Below are positions 36,173 through 44,420 of a stretch of DNA of 64,000 nt, piece after piece. The translations under genes and the position numbers were made by a program. The first letter of the stretch is position 1. Every line of letters starts with the position of its first letter. The notes beneath the pieces were generated by a model. It was not told the DNA's origin, made no database searches, and worked only from the letters and a program-made list of their open reading frames with translations. Origin of the DNA: Crocinitomicaceae bacterium (lineage in GTDB: Bacteria > Bacteroidota > Bacteroidia > Flavobacteriales_D > Sanyastnellaceae); assembly GCA_002700285.1 (NCBI GenBank), contig PACT01000033.1, positions 1 to 64,000 of the forward strand. Reading direction: 5' to 3'.

Positions 36173-38110
36173 TCACGAGCCTTCCTGTTTCTGATCCATT
36201 TCTGCGTAAAGACCTCCGGTCTTTATAAGCTCTTGATGCGTTCCACGTTCTACAATATGTCCCGCTTCGATGACGAGAATAAGGTCTGCATCTTTAATTG
36301 TGCTTATTCTGTGGCTTACGACCAGTGTGCTCCGAGTGTTGTTGCTTTCTTTTAATCTTCCTAAAATATGTTTTTCCGTAATGACATCGACTGCAGAAAG
36401 ACAATCGTCTAAGATTAACAATTCGGGCGCCCTGATGAGCGCCCTGGCAATACTGATTCTTTGTTTCTGTCCTCCGCTGAGGTTCACGCCTCTTTCCCCA
36501 AGCAATGTTTTAAATCCATGTTCAAACCCATTGATGTCTTCCAAAACACCTGCGTCTAAAGCAGATTCAGTGATTCGTTCTTTTTCCCTTTCTTGACTTT
36601 TAAATGCTTTTACACCAAATGAGATGTTGTTTTCTATTGTGTCCGAAAATAGAAACACATCTTGTGGAACATATCCGGTATGTTCGCGATACTTTTCTAA
36701 ATTCCACAGGCCTAGCTCAGCACCCTTAAACGAGATGCTTCCCTCAGTGGGGTCCATCATTCTCATGACCAATTGGAGAATCGTTGATTTCCCACTTCCC
36801 GTTCTTCCGGTAATGGCAACTGTAGTGCCTGCTTCGAGTGTGAAGTTTAAGCCCTCGAGTGCTATGATGCCTGTTTCCGGGTACGTAAATCCGACATCTT
36901 TAAAGACAAGTCCAGCACTGGGTTTGTAATGTGCCTCAAAATTGTTTTCCTCCCCAGGTTTCACGCTGGATTCAGAGACGATTTTAGACTCAGTCTCCAG
37001 GAAATGAAGAATGCGGGCCATTGATGCCTCTGCTTTTTGAACCAAAGATGTCACCCATCCGACAGAGGCAAAAGGCCAAGTCAGTAGGTTCACGTAGAAA
37101 ATAAATTGGAAAATATGACCCAATTCAAGATGGCCTTCCATGACGCGAAGTCCCCCGATGTAAACTGTAAGAACAGTGCTTAAGCCAACAAGTAAAATGA
37201 TGAGAGGCATAAAGAGTGCCTCAACTTTCACGAGTTTAAGCACATGGCTTTTGTATTCGTCAGATTCTTGTTCGAAGCGTCTCGCAGATTTTGCTTCTCG
37301 GGCATAGGATTTAAGAACTCTAATGCCTGAAATATGTTGCTGTGCAAATGAACTTATGTCACTTTGTTTTTTAGCGACAGCATCACTAAGCTTATTTATT
37401 TTTGAAGAAATAAAATAAATCCCGACAGACATTAACGGGAGTGGAAGAAGTGCATAGAGGGTTAACGTTACGTCTATGGTGAGCATAATCCACACCACGA
37501 GAAAGATCAGTGCTAAGAGATTTAGAGTATACATGACGGCAGGTCCGAGGTACATCCGAACTTTACTCACGTCCTCGCTTATTCGATTCATTAAATCACC
37601 TGTATCATTCTCTTTATAAAATGCCGCATCTAATTTCTGGTAGTGTGCGTAGATTTTTTTCTTTAAGTCAAACTCCATGATGCGTGAGTTCACGATGATG
37701 GTTTGGCGTGTGAAGTACAGAAATAAACCTTTGATGAGAAAGCTGATTAAATAAAGCAATGCCTGAAAAACAGCAATCACAATCACGAGTCTGTGAACGT
37801 CTTTTATGGAATTTACTTCTCCATTCCAATCGCTTGACAAACCTGTCCAGTCACCTATTTTGGTGAGTATTTGAGGTAACTCAATGCTCTTGTTGCCCTT
37901 AAAAACATCCGTGATTTCAGATGCATCTGTAGCGTTCGCAACAGGCGCCAAGTAATTCACATATGCCTCCCTTAACACATTGACTCCCTCTCCGACCAAT
38001 GCGGGTGCAAAAACAGCCAAACCATTCGTAAATATGATAAATACAAACCCTGCGACAAGTCTGTTGCGGTATTTCCAGAATAGTGGATTGAGGGTTCTGA
38101 GTGCTTTCAT
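36173..38110 (-). CDS. ABC exporter, fused membrane and ATPase domains
   Basis: 645 residues. Six transmembrane helices (the first pair about 18-40 and 107-135, others near 190-235 and 300-350), then an ATPase domain from about 400: Walker A GRTGSGKS at 435-442, Q-loop VPQD near 481-484, signature LSGGQ at 544-548, Walker B ending LILDD at 565-569 and H-loop His 600. The usual catalytic Glu after Walker B is Asp (D569), as in one half of many heterodimeric exporters. It may be a lipid A, lipid or drug exporter of the MsbA/MdlA group; the substrate is unknown. It follows the TonB receptor gene by 32 bases on the same strand. Confidence 0.88.
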   Translation of the reverse strand: MKALRTLNPLFWKYRNRLVAGFVFIIFTNGLAVFAPALVGEGVNVLREAYVNYLAPVANATDASEITDVFKGNKSIELPQILTKIGDWTGLSSDWNGEVNSIKDVHRLVIVIAVFQALLYLISFLIKGLFLYFTRQTIIVNSRIMEFDLKKKIYAHYQKLDAAFYKENDTGDLMNRISEDVSKVRMYLGPAVMYTLNLLALIFLVVWIMLTIDVTLTLYALLPLPLMSVGIYFISSKINKLSDAVAKKQSDISSFAQQHISGIRVLKSYAREAKSARRFEQESDEYKSHVLKLVKVEALFMPLIILLVGLSTVLTVYIGGLRVMEGHLELGHIFQFIFYVNLLTWPFASVGWVTSLVQKAEASMARILHFLETESKIVSESSVKPGEENNFEAHYKPSAGLVFKDVGFTYPETGIIALEGLNFTLEAGTTVAITGRTGSGKSTILQLVMRMMDPTEGSISFKGAELGLWNLEKYREHTGYVPQDVFLFSDTIENNISFGVKAFKSQEREKERITESALDAGVLEDINGFEHGFKTLLGERGVNLSGGQKQRISIARALIRAPELLILDDCLSAVDVITEKHILGRLKESNNTRSTLVVSHRISTIKDADLILVIEAGHIVERGTHQELIKTGGLYAEMDQKQEGS

Positions 38111-38142
38111 ATTCTCGTGTGGCGAACGATGAATGGCTTAGA

Positions 38143-40500
38143 TTAAAACTTGAAGTTCCAAGTAAACGATGGTAGTATAGGGAAAAGTGAAATTTGCTTG
38201 GCTTGAATTTGAAGCGTTCCCTCACTTAAAGACCCTTCTGTATCGAAAAACAAAAAATATGGATTGGCCCTGTTATAGATATTGTAAACGCTAAAGACCC
38301 AGGAGTTTTCAGTGTTTTTGTTTTTGGCTTTCTTTTTTGGCGTAAACGTTGCGCTTATATCTGCTCGGTGATAATCTGCCATTCGATATCCATTCCTAGG
38401 TCCGTATAAGTCGGTGATCCTTCCCTCTACCATATACCTCTGAATAGGAAGACTGATCGAGTTTCCTGTGGCATAGACAAAAACACCGCCTAATCTCCAT
38501 TTTTCGTTCAAAGTGTAATCTAAGACAAAGCTCAAATCATGCCTTCTGTCAAATTTCGCAGGAAAGATTTCTCCGTTGTTAAGTTCCTCAAACAACCGTT
38601 CCGTTTTACTCCAAGTATAACCAATCCAACCATTTATTCTGCCAGATCGTTTTTTAAGGAAAAACTCTGCACCATATGACCATCCAGTACCAAACACGAG
38701 GTTGTTGTCTGTATTTGTTCCTATGTTGTCTGTTGGAAGCGTGTTTTCAGCGTACTCTACAAGGTTTTCAAGGTCTTTGTAATAGAGTTCAATTGAAGTC
38801 TCCCAGTTTTTATTCTTGCCGATGTCTGTGAAATACCCTGTACTCCATTGACGACCCCATTGCGGTTTGACGACGTCGCTACTCGGGACCCACACATCCG
38901 TAGGCGCTGTAGATGCAGACAATGCGGCCAGATGAACGTACTGGTAGTTTTCGCTGAAGCCAGCTTTTATACTGGAGTTGGGCCCAGTTGTGACCCGCAT
39001 GCTTAGTCTAGGCTCCCATCCACCATATCTCTTGACGAGTTCGCCTTTTTCGTAATTGATTGAGTCTTGTTCAATATAATCTTGCCCGTATCTCGTGAAT
39101 GGCCCGACGTGTCTAAAGTCACTGTATCGGATTCCAGCAGAGATTCTTATGTTCTCATTGAGGTCAAATTTGTCTTCGATATAGAGTGCTGTTTCATGAC
39201 TAAACGTCACGCCTGAGATCCCAATGTCTATAGGCGTGTCTCCAGTTTGCGCAAAGTAATCTGTCGGCATGAATTCATGAAAGACATAGTCTACCCCGGT
39301 GATGATTTTATGCCGTGGAGATTGGTAGTAGCTGAGTGAAGTTTTGTAACTCCAGTCTTCAATCCCACTGTTAAAACCGAAAGAGAATTCTTCTTGTTTT
39401 CCGACAAATGAAAAGTCGTAATCGCTATATGTTGCGCTTATGTTCAGGAATAGCTTGTCGTTAAAAAGGTGATTCCACCTTAGAGTAGCTGTGGCATTCC
39501 CCCACGGGATTGACGTTGAAAACCCTGCGTCAGCACTCGAAAAACTAAAGACATCACGACCGAAATATCCACTTAGAAAGATCTCGTCCTTTTCGCTGAA
39601 TCTGTGATTAATCTTGGCATTCAGGTCGTAAAAAAAGTATCCTGATCCGGCAGCCGAGGTGTTGTTTACAAAGGGTCGCGTAAGGACATCGATGTACGTT
39701 CTTCTGCCTGATATGATGAAGCTGGATTTGTCTTTTACGATAGGGCCCTCTGCAGTAAGTCTTGCGCTAATCAACCCAATTCCGCCATTGACCTTCATCT
39801 CGCGTCGATTTCCTTCTCGCAGAGAAATATCTAGCACTGAGGAGATGCGACCTCCATACCTCGCTGGCATTGTTCCTTTGTGAACATCGACATTGCTGAT
39901 GGCGTCTGCATTAAATACCGAGAAGAAACCAAACAAATGAGATGCATTATACACGGCGGCATTGTCCAGCAGGATGAGGTTTTGGTCTGGACCTCCACCG
40001 CGAACATAAAAACCAGTATTTCCTTCTCCTGCACTCTGAATACCGGGAAGCAGCTGGATGACTTTCAAAACATCCACCTCACCAAATAAGGCAGGCAAAC
40101 TTTTAATCGTCTCAATGCTCACATCTGTGCGACCCACATCTGTGCTTTGTGTATTTTGTGTGCGTCTCCCGATCACCTCAGCTTCCTGTCCGATTTCAAT
40201 GGTCATAGGTGTGAGCTCTACATTGATGACCTTTGTGTCTCCGAACTCAAGTGTCTCAATATGGTTTTTATATCCGATAAATGAATACCTCAACGTTTGT
40301 GGGCCCTCAGATAAAGAAATGCTGTAAAATCCATAGAGATTGGTTGACACCCCCCTTTGCGCGCCCTCAATAATAACGTTTGCTCCGAGGATGTATTCTC
40401 CAGTTACAGCATCACGCACACGACCACTTGCTGTGGATTGGGCGAAGGTTGATGTTGAACTGATCAATATAAAAAGGCAGAATGCGATGTGTTTTTTCAT
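38143..40500 (-). CDS. TonB-dependent receptor with N-terminal carboxypeptidase-like domain
   Basis: 785 residues from the ATG at 40500, chosen because MKKHIAFCLFILISSTSTFAQ is a clear signal peptide. Order: carboxypeptidase regulatory-like domain (about 22-105, GRVRDAVTGEYILGANVI), plug domain (about 115-225, LPALFGEVDVLKVIQLLPG and YVRGGGPDQNLILLD), then a 22-strand-type beta barrel to the terminal Phe (WNFKF), the usual signal for barrel insertion. No SusD-type lipoprotein gene lies next to it, so it is not a typical glycan-uptake pair. The ligand is unknown. A TACCTTTG box lies just before its start; the ABC exporter gene follows. Confidence 0.92.
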   Translation of the reverse strand: MKKHIAFCLFILISSTSTFAQSTASGRVRDAVTGEYILGANVIIEGAQRGVSTNLYGFYSISLSEGPQTLRYSFIGYKNHIETLEFGDTKVINVELTPMTIEIGQEAEVIGRRTQNTQSTDVGRTDVSIETIKSLPALFGEVDVLKVIQLLPGIQSAGEGNTGFYVRGGGPDQNLILLDNAAVYNASHLFGFFSVFNADAISNVDVHKGTMPARYGGRISSVLDISLREGNRREMKVNGGIGLISARLTAEGPIVKDKSSFIISGRRTYIDVLTRPFVNNTSAAGSGYFFYDLNAKINHRFSEKDEIFLSGYFGRDVFSFSSADAGFSTSIPWGNATATLRWNHLFNDKLFLNISATYSDYDFSFVGKQEEFSFGFNSGIEDWSYKTSLSYYQSPRHKIITGVDYVFHEFMPTDYFAQTGDTPIDIGISGVTFSHETALYIEDKFDLNENIRISAGIRYSDFRHVGPFTRYGQDYIEQDSINYEKGELVKRYGGWEPRLSMRVTTGPNSSIKAGFSENYQYVHLAALSASTAPTDVWVPSSDVVKPQWGRQWSTGYFTDIGKNKNWETSIELYYKDLENLVEYAENTLPTDNIGTNTDNNLVFGTGWSYGAEFFLKKRSGRINGWIGYTWSKTERLFEELNNGEIFPAKFDRRHDLSFVLDYTLNEKWRLGGVFVYATGNSISLPIQRYMVEGRITDLYGPRNGYRMADYHRADISATFTPKKKAKNKNTENSWVFSVYNIYNRANPYFLFFDTEGSLSEGTLQIQAKQISLFPILPSFTWNFKF

Positions 40501-40508
40501 AGCGATTA

Positions 40509-40516
40509 CAAAGGTA
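40509..40516 (-). promoter_or_regulatory. TAnnTTTG box before the TonB receptor gene
   Basis: TACCTTTG on the minus strand matches all fixed positions of the -7 consensus and ends eight bases before the ATG at 40500. Upstream GCTG stands where TTTG would be expected (about 19 bases), a poor -33 element. Confidence 0.45.
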
Positions 40517-40548
40517 CACTCCCGTAACTTGCGGACAGCTTTATTAAA

Positions 40549-42177
40549 ATGCAAAAAATTAAATTTTCACATTTCTTTTTCCCGTTCCTATCGTTCAGTG
40601 TTTTATTGGGCTGTAGTATGGCCGATTTTATAGATGACGAACGGGTATTTAGGTACAATGAAAGTGCGGGTATTACAACCCTAGACCCTGCCCATGCTCG
40701 GAGTTTGGAGCTGATGTGGGTGACTGATGCGCTTTATGATGGTTTGGTTGAACTTTCTCCAGAACTAGAAATAAAACCTGCGATTGCAAAGCGTTGGGAG
40801 TGGGATGAACAGGGGGTTGTTTTTCATCTTAGAAAAGGGGTAATGTTTGCCAAACAAGAAGATGTTATAGGTCTAGAAAGTGGGAGAGAAGTCGTCGCAA
40901 GTGATGTCGTCTACAGTCTCGAGAGATTGCGTGATCCAGAAGTCGCTTCTCCGGGAGAATGGATACTGGATGCTGTTCAAGAGGGCGGAATTATTGCGTT
41001 GAATGACAGTACTGTAAGAATAAATCTCAACGATGAATTCCCTCCCTTTTTAGGTCTGCTCACAACGCCATACGCTTCCATAGTAGCTAAGGAAGCAGTT
41101 GAAGCAAGCGGATCGGACTTCCGGTCTAAGCCCGCCGGAACTGGACCTTTTAAGCTCGCCTGGTGGGAAGAAAGTGTTGCGATTGTGCTTCATAGAAATG
41201 AAGCCTATTGGGAGAAAGATGACGCGGGTCTGCAATTGCCCTATCTTGAAGCCGTTCACATCGATTTCGTGCCTGACATGGGGTCGGAGTACTTGGGGCT
41301 GATTCAGGGCAGATATGATTTTATGAGCGGTTTGCACCCCGCATATATGGAAGATCTCATGGATTTAGATGGTGGATTGGCGGTGAAACACAAAGCGAAT
41401 CTGAGCTTGCATCGAATTCCGTTCTTAAAAACGGATTATATCGGCTTGCTAGTGGACGACAATCCATTGCTGGGGTCTCCATTTCGTGACCGTCGGGTTC
41501 GACAAGCGTTAAGTCTGTCAATAGATAGAATAAGTATCGCAAAAAATTTAAGAAGAAATTCAGTGCTTCCTTCTGACAAATTTGTTCCGCCTTCTCTGCC
41601 TGGTGCCAAAGAATATTCTTCGCCTATTTATGATTTGGCGCGAGCGAGATCACTTCTAAAGGATGCAGGATTTCCAAACGGAGAAGGATTTCCAGAGTTT
41701 GAATGTGGGACAACTTCAGATTATGTAGATATCTGTGCTGCCATTCAACATGGATGGCAAGCGCTCGGTTTGAAGGTTCAAATCGATGTTTCTCCGCCCT
41801 CAGTCCACAGGGAGAATGTTGCGACCTCTAAATCGATGATGTTCAAGAAGTCGTGGTTGGCTGATTATGCGGATTCCGAAAATTTCTTTGGCCTGTTCCT
41901 AGAAAAAAACTTCTCCCCTGGAGGCCCCAATTACACACATTTCAAGAACAATGCGTTCGAAGCATTGTATCAGCGTTCGATGTCCATTTCTGAAGAAGAT
42001 GTGCGATGGGATTTATATGCGAAGATGGATAGTATTGTTCATGATGAAATGCCAGTGATTCCACTTTTTCACGACCAAGTCACTCATTTCGTGCGCAATT
42101 CAATTGACGGATGGATCGTTAGCCCAGTTAATCGGTTAGAATTGAGATATGTAAAAAAGCATACAACAAAGCAATAA
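40549..42177 (+). CDS. Family 5 extracellular solute-binding lipoprotein
   Basis: 542 residues. Residues 1-22 are a lipoprotein signal with lipobox LLGC (Cys 22). The rest is the SBP_bac_5 fold of oligopeptide, dipeptide and nickel binding proteins: the lobe-I motif TLDPAHARSLELMWVTDALYDGL near 43-65, LRKGVMFAKQEDV near 97, ASDVVYSLERL near 122-132, and AGTGPFKLAWWEES near 188-201. It should bind peptides or a similar ligand on the periplasmic side. No permease or ATPase genes follow, so it is an orphan here; partners may be elsewhere, or it could serve as a sensor. ACMSD follows 31 bases downstream. Confidence 0.9.
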   Translation: MQKIKFSHFFFPFLSFSVLLGCSMADFIDDERVFRYNESAGITTLDPAHARSLELMWVTDALYDGLVELSPELEIKPAIAKRWEWDEQGVVFHLRKGVMFAKQEDVIGLESGREVVASDVVYSLERLRDPEVASPGEWILDAVQEGGIIALNDSTVRINLNDEFPPFLGLLTTPYASIVAKEAVEASGSDFRSKPAGTGPFKLAWWEESVAIVLHRNEAYWEKDDAGLQLPYLEAVHIDFVPDMGSEYLGLIQGRYDFMSGLHPAYMEDLMDLDGGLAVKHKANLSLHRIPFLKTDYIGLLVDDNPLLGSPFRDRRVRQALSLSIDRISIAKNLRRNSVLPSDKFVPPSLPGAKEYSSPIYDLARARSLLKDAGFPNGEGFPEFECGTTSDYVDICAAIQHGWQALGLKVQIDVSPPSVHRENVATSKSMMFKKSWLADYADSENFFGLFLEKNFSPGGPNYTHFKNNAFEALYQRSMSISEEDVRWDLYAKMDSIVHDEMPVIPLFHDQVTHFVRNSIDGWIVSPVNRLELRYVKKHTTKQ

Positions 42178-42208
42178 CGATTATATTTAGGCAAAATCTA
42201 AAACTCAA

Positions 42209-43219
42209 ATGCTCAAAGTTGATGTCCATACACACATTATTCCAAGGAATATGCCTCGATGGACTGAGAAATTTGGCTATGGAAATTTTATTCATTTAGA
42301 AGATTCAAAGCAGGAGGGGTTTGCGCGCATGATGCAGGGCAGTACCTTTTTTAGAGAGATTGCTTCGAATTGCTGGGATGAGAATCTGCGGATGGCTGAG
42401 TATCGTGCGTCTGGTGTTGACGTCCAGGTTGTATGTACCATTCCGGTCATGTTTTCCTATGACGCAAAACCACAAGATGCACTGGAATTGGGCCGATTTT
42501 TAAATGACCACATCTCGGATTTGGTGACCAAATACCCCAAAAATTATGTGGGACTTTGTACTGTTCCTTTGCAAGATGTCACCCTTGCGATTCAGGAATT
42601 AGAACGCGCAAAATCCATCGGTTTTGCAGGTGTTCAGATTGGTTCTAACGTGAATGGTTTGAATCTCAATGAACCCCAATTCTTCCCATTCTTTGAAGCC
42701 TGTTCAAGATTGGGGATGTCTGTCCTTGTGCATCCATGGGACATGATGGGTAAGTCTCAAATGGAAAAATATTGGTTGCCTTGGTTAGTAGGTATGCCCG
42801 CAGAGATGTCTCGCGCAGCATGCTCAATGATATTTGGCGGTGTCTTTGAGAGATTGCCGAATTTAAGAGTGCTCTTTTCACATGCCAGTGGAGCATTTTT
42901 GGCGACTTTGGGACGGATTGAACACGGATTTAATTGCAGGCCAGATCTTGTCGCGATAGATAACAATGTGAATCCAAGGGCGTATTTGGGGAAGTTCTGG
43001 GTCGACAGTATCACACATGATGCACGACTTCTCAAGTATGTGATCGACATGCAAGGGACTAACAGAATCTGCATGGGTACTGATTATCCTTTTCCACTTG
43101 GCGACCTTAAATTTGGGGAGTACATGGAGAAAATGGGGCTCAGTCAGCCAGATTTAGAAAATCTTTTTCACAGTTCAGCTCTCAGTTGGTTAGATTTGGA
43201 TGTAAATAAGTTTAAATAA
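42209..43219 (+). CDS. 2-amino-3-carboxymuconate-6-semialdehyde decarboxylase (ACMSD)
   Basis: 336 residues of the amidohydrolase superfamily. It matches the known ACMSD pattern along its full length: VDVHTHIIP with the metal ligands His 7 and His 9, CTIPVMFSYDAKPQDAL near 78, GVQIGSNVN near 145, HPWDMMGKSQMEKYWLPWLVGMPAE near 180-204 with a third His ligand, FSHASGAFLATLGRI, and GTDYPFPLGDL with the fourth ligand (Asp). ACMSD decarboxylates aminocarboxymuconate semialdehyde in tryptophan and 2-nitrobenzoate breakdown, competing with quinolinate and NAD formation. No other kynurenine-pathway gene is seen in the window. It lies between the binding lipoprotein gene (31 bases) and the ECF sigma gene (7 bases). 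Confidence 0.9.
   Translation: MLKVDVHTHIIPRNMPRWTEKFGYGNFIHLEDSKQEGFARMMQGSTFFREIASNCWDENLRMAEYRASGVDVQVVCTIPVMFSYDAKPQDALELGRFLNDHISDLVTKYPKNYVGLCTVPLQDVTLAIQELERAKSIGFAGVQIGSNVNGLNLNEPQFFPFFEACSRLGMSVLVHPWDMMGKSQMEKYWLPWLVGMPAEMSRAACSMIFGGVFERLPNLRVLFSHASGAFLATLGRIEHGFNCRPDLVAIDNNVNPRAYLGKFWVDSITHDARLLKYVIDMQGTNRICMGTDYPFPLGDLKFGEYMEKMGLSQPDLENLFHSSALSWLDLDVNKFK
43191..43198 (+). promoter_or_regulatory. TAnnTTTG box inside the end of ACMSD
   Basis: TAGATTTG lies in the last codons of ACMSD and ends 28 bases before the ATG of the ECF sigma factor at 43227, a suitable distance for an internal promoter. The expected TTTG is not present, and the box is within coding sequence, so this may be coincidence. 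A 10-bp unit aaataagttt follows twice in tandem. Confidence 0.25.
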
Positions 43220-43226
43220 GTTTAAA

Positions 43227-43790
43227 ATGAGCGTTGCGCCAGAAGTCTTAGAGCTAATCGAAAAATGTAAGGAGGGCAACCGTCGGGCACAATTTGATCT
43301 TTATGGCAGATATTCAGGACTTCTTTTTGCGGTGGCGCTCAGATATACAAACACTAAAATTGATGCAGAAGATGTCGTACAAAATGCATGGGTGAAGATA
43401 TTTAAAAATTTAAATAGCTTTTCTGAAAATAATTCATTTGAGGGATGGATGCGTAGAATAGTAGTAAATACAGCTATTTCACTTTACCGAAAGGATAAAA
43501 AACACGCTAATCAAACAGATATTACAGATGTCCTTGCAACCCCTAGAGACTTAGAAGCGTCTAAAGAATGTGACTTTACCCGTGAGGAGCTTGAGAATGC
43601 AATTTCTCGTATGCCTGAAGGGTATGGTTTGGTCTTTAAACTCTACGTCATAGACGGATACAAACACAAGGAAATATCAAAAATGCTCGATATAGAAGTG
43701 AATACTTCGAAAAGTCAACTGAGCCGCGCGAAGAAATTCTTGCAAGGTGTGTTGAACAATATGGAGCAAGTGGCAAAACCTAACAAATAA
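43227..43790 (+). CDS. ECF-type RNA polymerase sigma factor
   Basis: 187 residues. Region 2 is at about 20-90: AQFDLYGRYSGLLFAVALRY with DAEDVVQNAWVKIFKNL, then FEGWMRRIVVNTAISLYRK. Region 4 is at about 125-180: AISRMPEGYGLVFKLYVIDGY with the helix-turn-helix KHKEISKMLDIEVNTSKSQL. There is no extra domain, so it belongs to the common Bacteroidota ECF group that directs RNA polymerase to a small set of promoters under envelope or nutrient signals. It is followed by the probable anti-sigma gene six bases later. Confidence 0.94.
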   Translation: MSVAPEVLELIEKCKEGNRRAQFDLYGRYSGLLFAVALRYTNTKIDAEDVVQNAWVKIFKNLNSFSENNSFEGWMRRIVVNTAISLYRKDKKHANQTDITDVLATPRDLEASKECDFTREELENAISRMPEGYGLVFKLYVIDGYKHKEISKMLDIEVNTSKSQLSRAKKFLQGVLNNMEQVAKPNK

Positions 43791-43796
43791 CTCAAG

Positions 43797-44420
43797 ATGA
43801 AACCCGTTCAAGATACATTCACATATCACATTCAAGGCCTTTATGATGGACATGAAGTTGCGCCACCACAAGGCATGAAAGATGCGGTCTTTAATCAACT
43901 AGATTCAGAAGTTTCTGGTGTGTCATCTGGCATGACATCAAAGTTGATTCTTGGAGCTGCTGTAGTGATCGTCGGGTTTGCTTGGTTCTACATGCCTGAT
44001 CAAGAAACTGTGGTTGACGAAGCGATTGTGGTCGAGCAAATTGTTGTTGCTGACGAAGCTGTTGTTGCTGACGAAGCTGTCGTTGCTGACGAAGCTGTCG
44101 TTGCTGACGAAGCTGTCGTTGCTGACGAAGCTGTCGTCGTAGAGAAAGTTGTTGAGGTTGACGAAGTTGTTGAGGAAGCAGTTGTCGCTCATGTTTCATC
44201 TGTTGAAGTTGAGAATGCCAAGACAGAATCTGTTGAAGAAAACATCGTTCTGAGTGAAGAGATTGTGAGTGAAGAGGGCTCAATACCAACAGTGGTGTCA
44301 ACACCTCCAGCTCAACCAGTTCAGAAGGTCATAGAAGATCAAAAGACCATTGAGAAAGTAGAAGAGAAGAAGGAGGCTGTGGAATGGGTGCTTCCCGCGA
44401 AATTGAAAGTCGACGAATGA
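43797..44420 (+). CDS. Probable transmembrane anti-sigma factor with acidic repeats
   Basis: 207 residues. Residues 1-48 are a cytoplasmic segment with the pattern HEVAPPQGMKDAVFNQL, like the short sigma-binding domains of Bacteroidota anti-sigma factors. A single transmembrane helix follows at 49-66. The rest is periplasmic and highly acidic: five VADEAV units at about 84-113, then more Glu/Val-rich sequence, and a last stretch with Pro and Thr. It does not resemble FecR. The assignment rests on its position right after an ECF sigma gene, its topology and the short motif; no named family is certain. Its stop overlaps the next start (ATGA at 44417-44420). Homologues may differ in repeat number. 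Confidence 0.6.
   Translation: MKPVQDTFTYHIQGLYDGHEVAPPQGMKDAVFNQLDSEVSGVSSGMTSKLILGAAVVIVGFAWFYMPDQETVVDEAIVVEQIVVADEAVVADEAVVADEAVVADEAVVADEAVVVEKVVEVDEVVEEAVVAHVSSVEVENAKTESVEENIVLSEEIVSEEGSIPTVVSTPPAQPVQKVIEDQKTIEKVEEKKEAVEWVLPAKLKVDE
44046..44135. repeat. 18-bp tandem repeat in the anti-sigma-like gene
   Basis: Five units of gttgctgacgaagctgtc, the first differing at its last base, run head to tail with no spacer. Each encodes VADEAV in the plus-strand frame. Flanking sequence on both sides is a degenerate version of the same unit. Copy-number change would leave the frame intact but alter the length of the periplasmic segment. Confidence 0.93.

Noticed and set aside
38143-40500. SusC/SusD glycan-uptake locus
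   Set aside because: The receptor lacks an adjacent SusD-like lipoprotein, and the neighbours are an ABC exporter and a peptide-type binding protein.
44046-44135. CRISPR-like direct repeats
   Set aside because: The units are contiguous with no spacers and lie in frame inside a gene.
43891-44304. Long Gln/Leu-rich open frame on the minus strand opposite the anti-sigma-like gene
   Set aside because: It is a mirror of the 18-bp repeat; repetitive codons avoid stops. The plus-strand frame has a start, a membrane helix and operon context.
43797-44420. FecR-type anti-sigma factor
   Set aside because: There is no FecR domain, and no TonB receptor with a signalling domain is adjacent; only a short motif and topology support an anti-sigma role.
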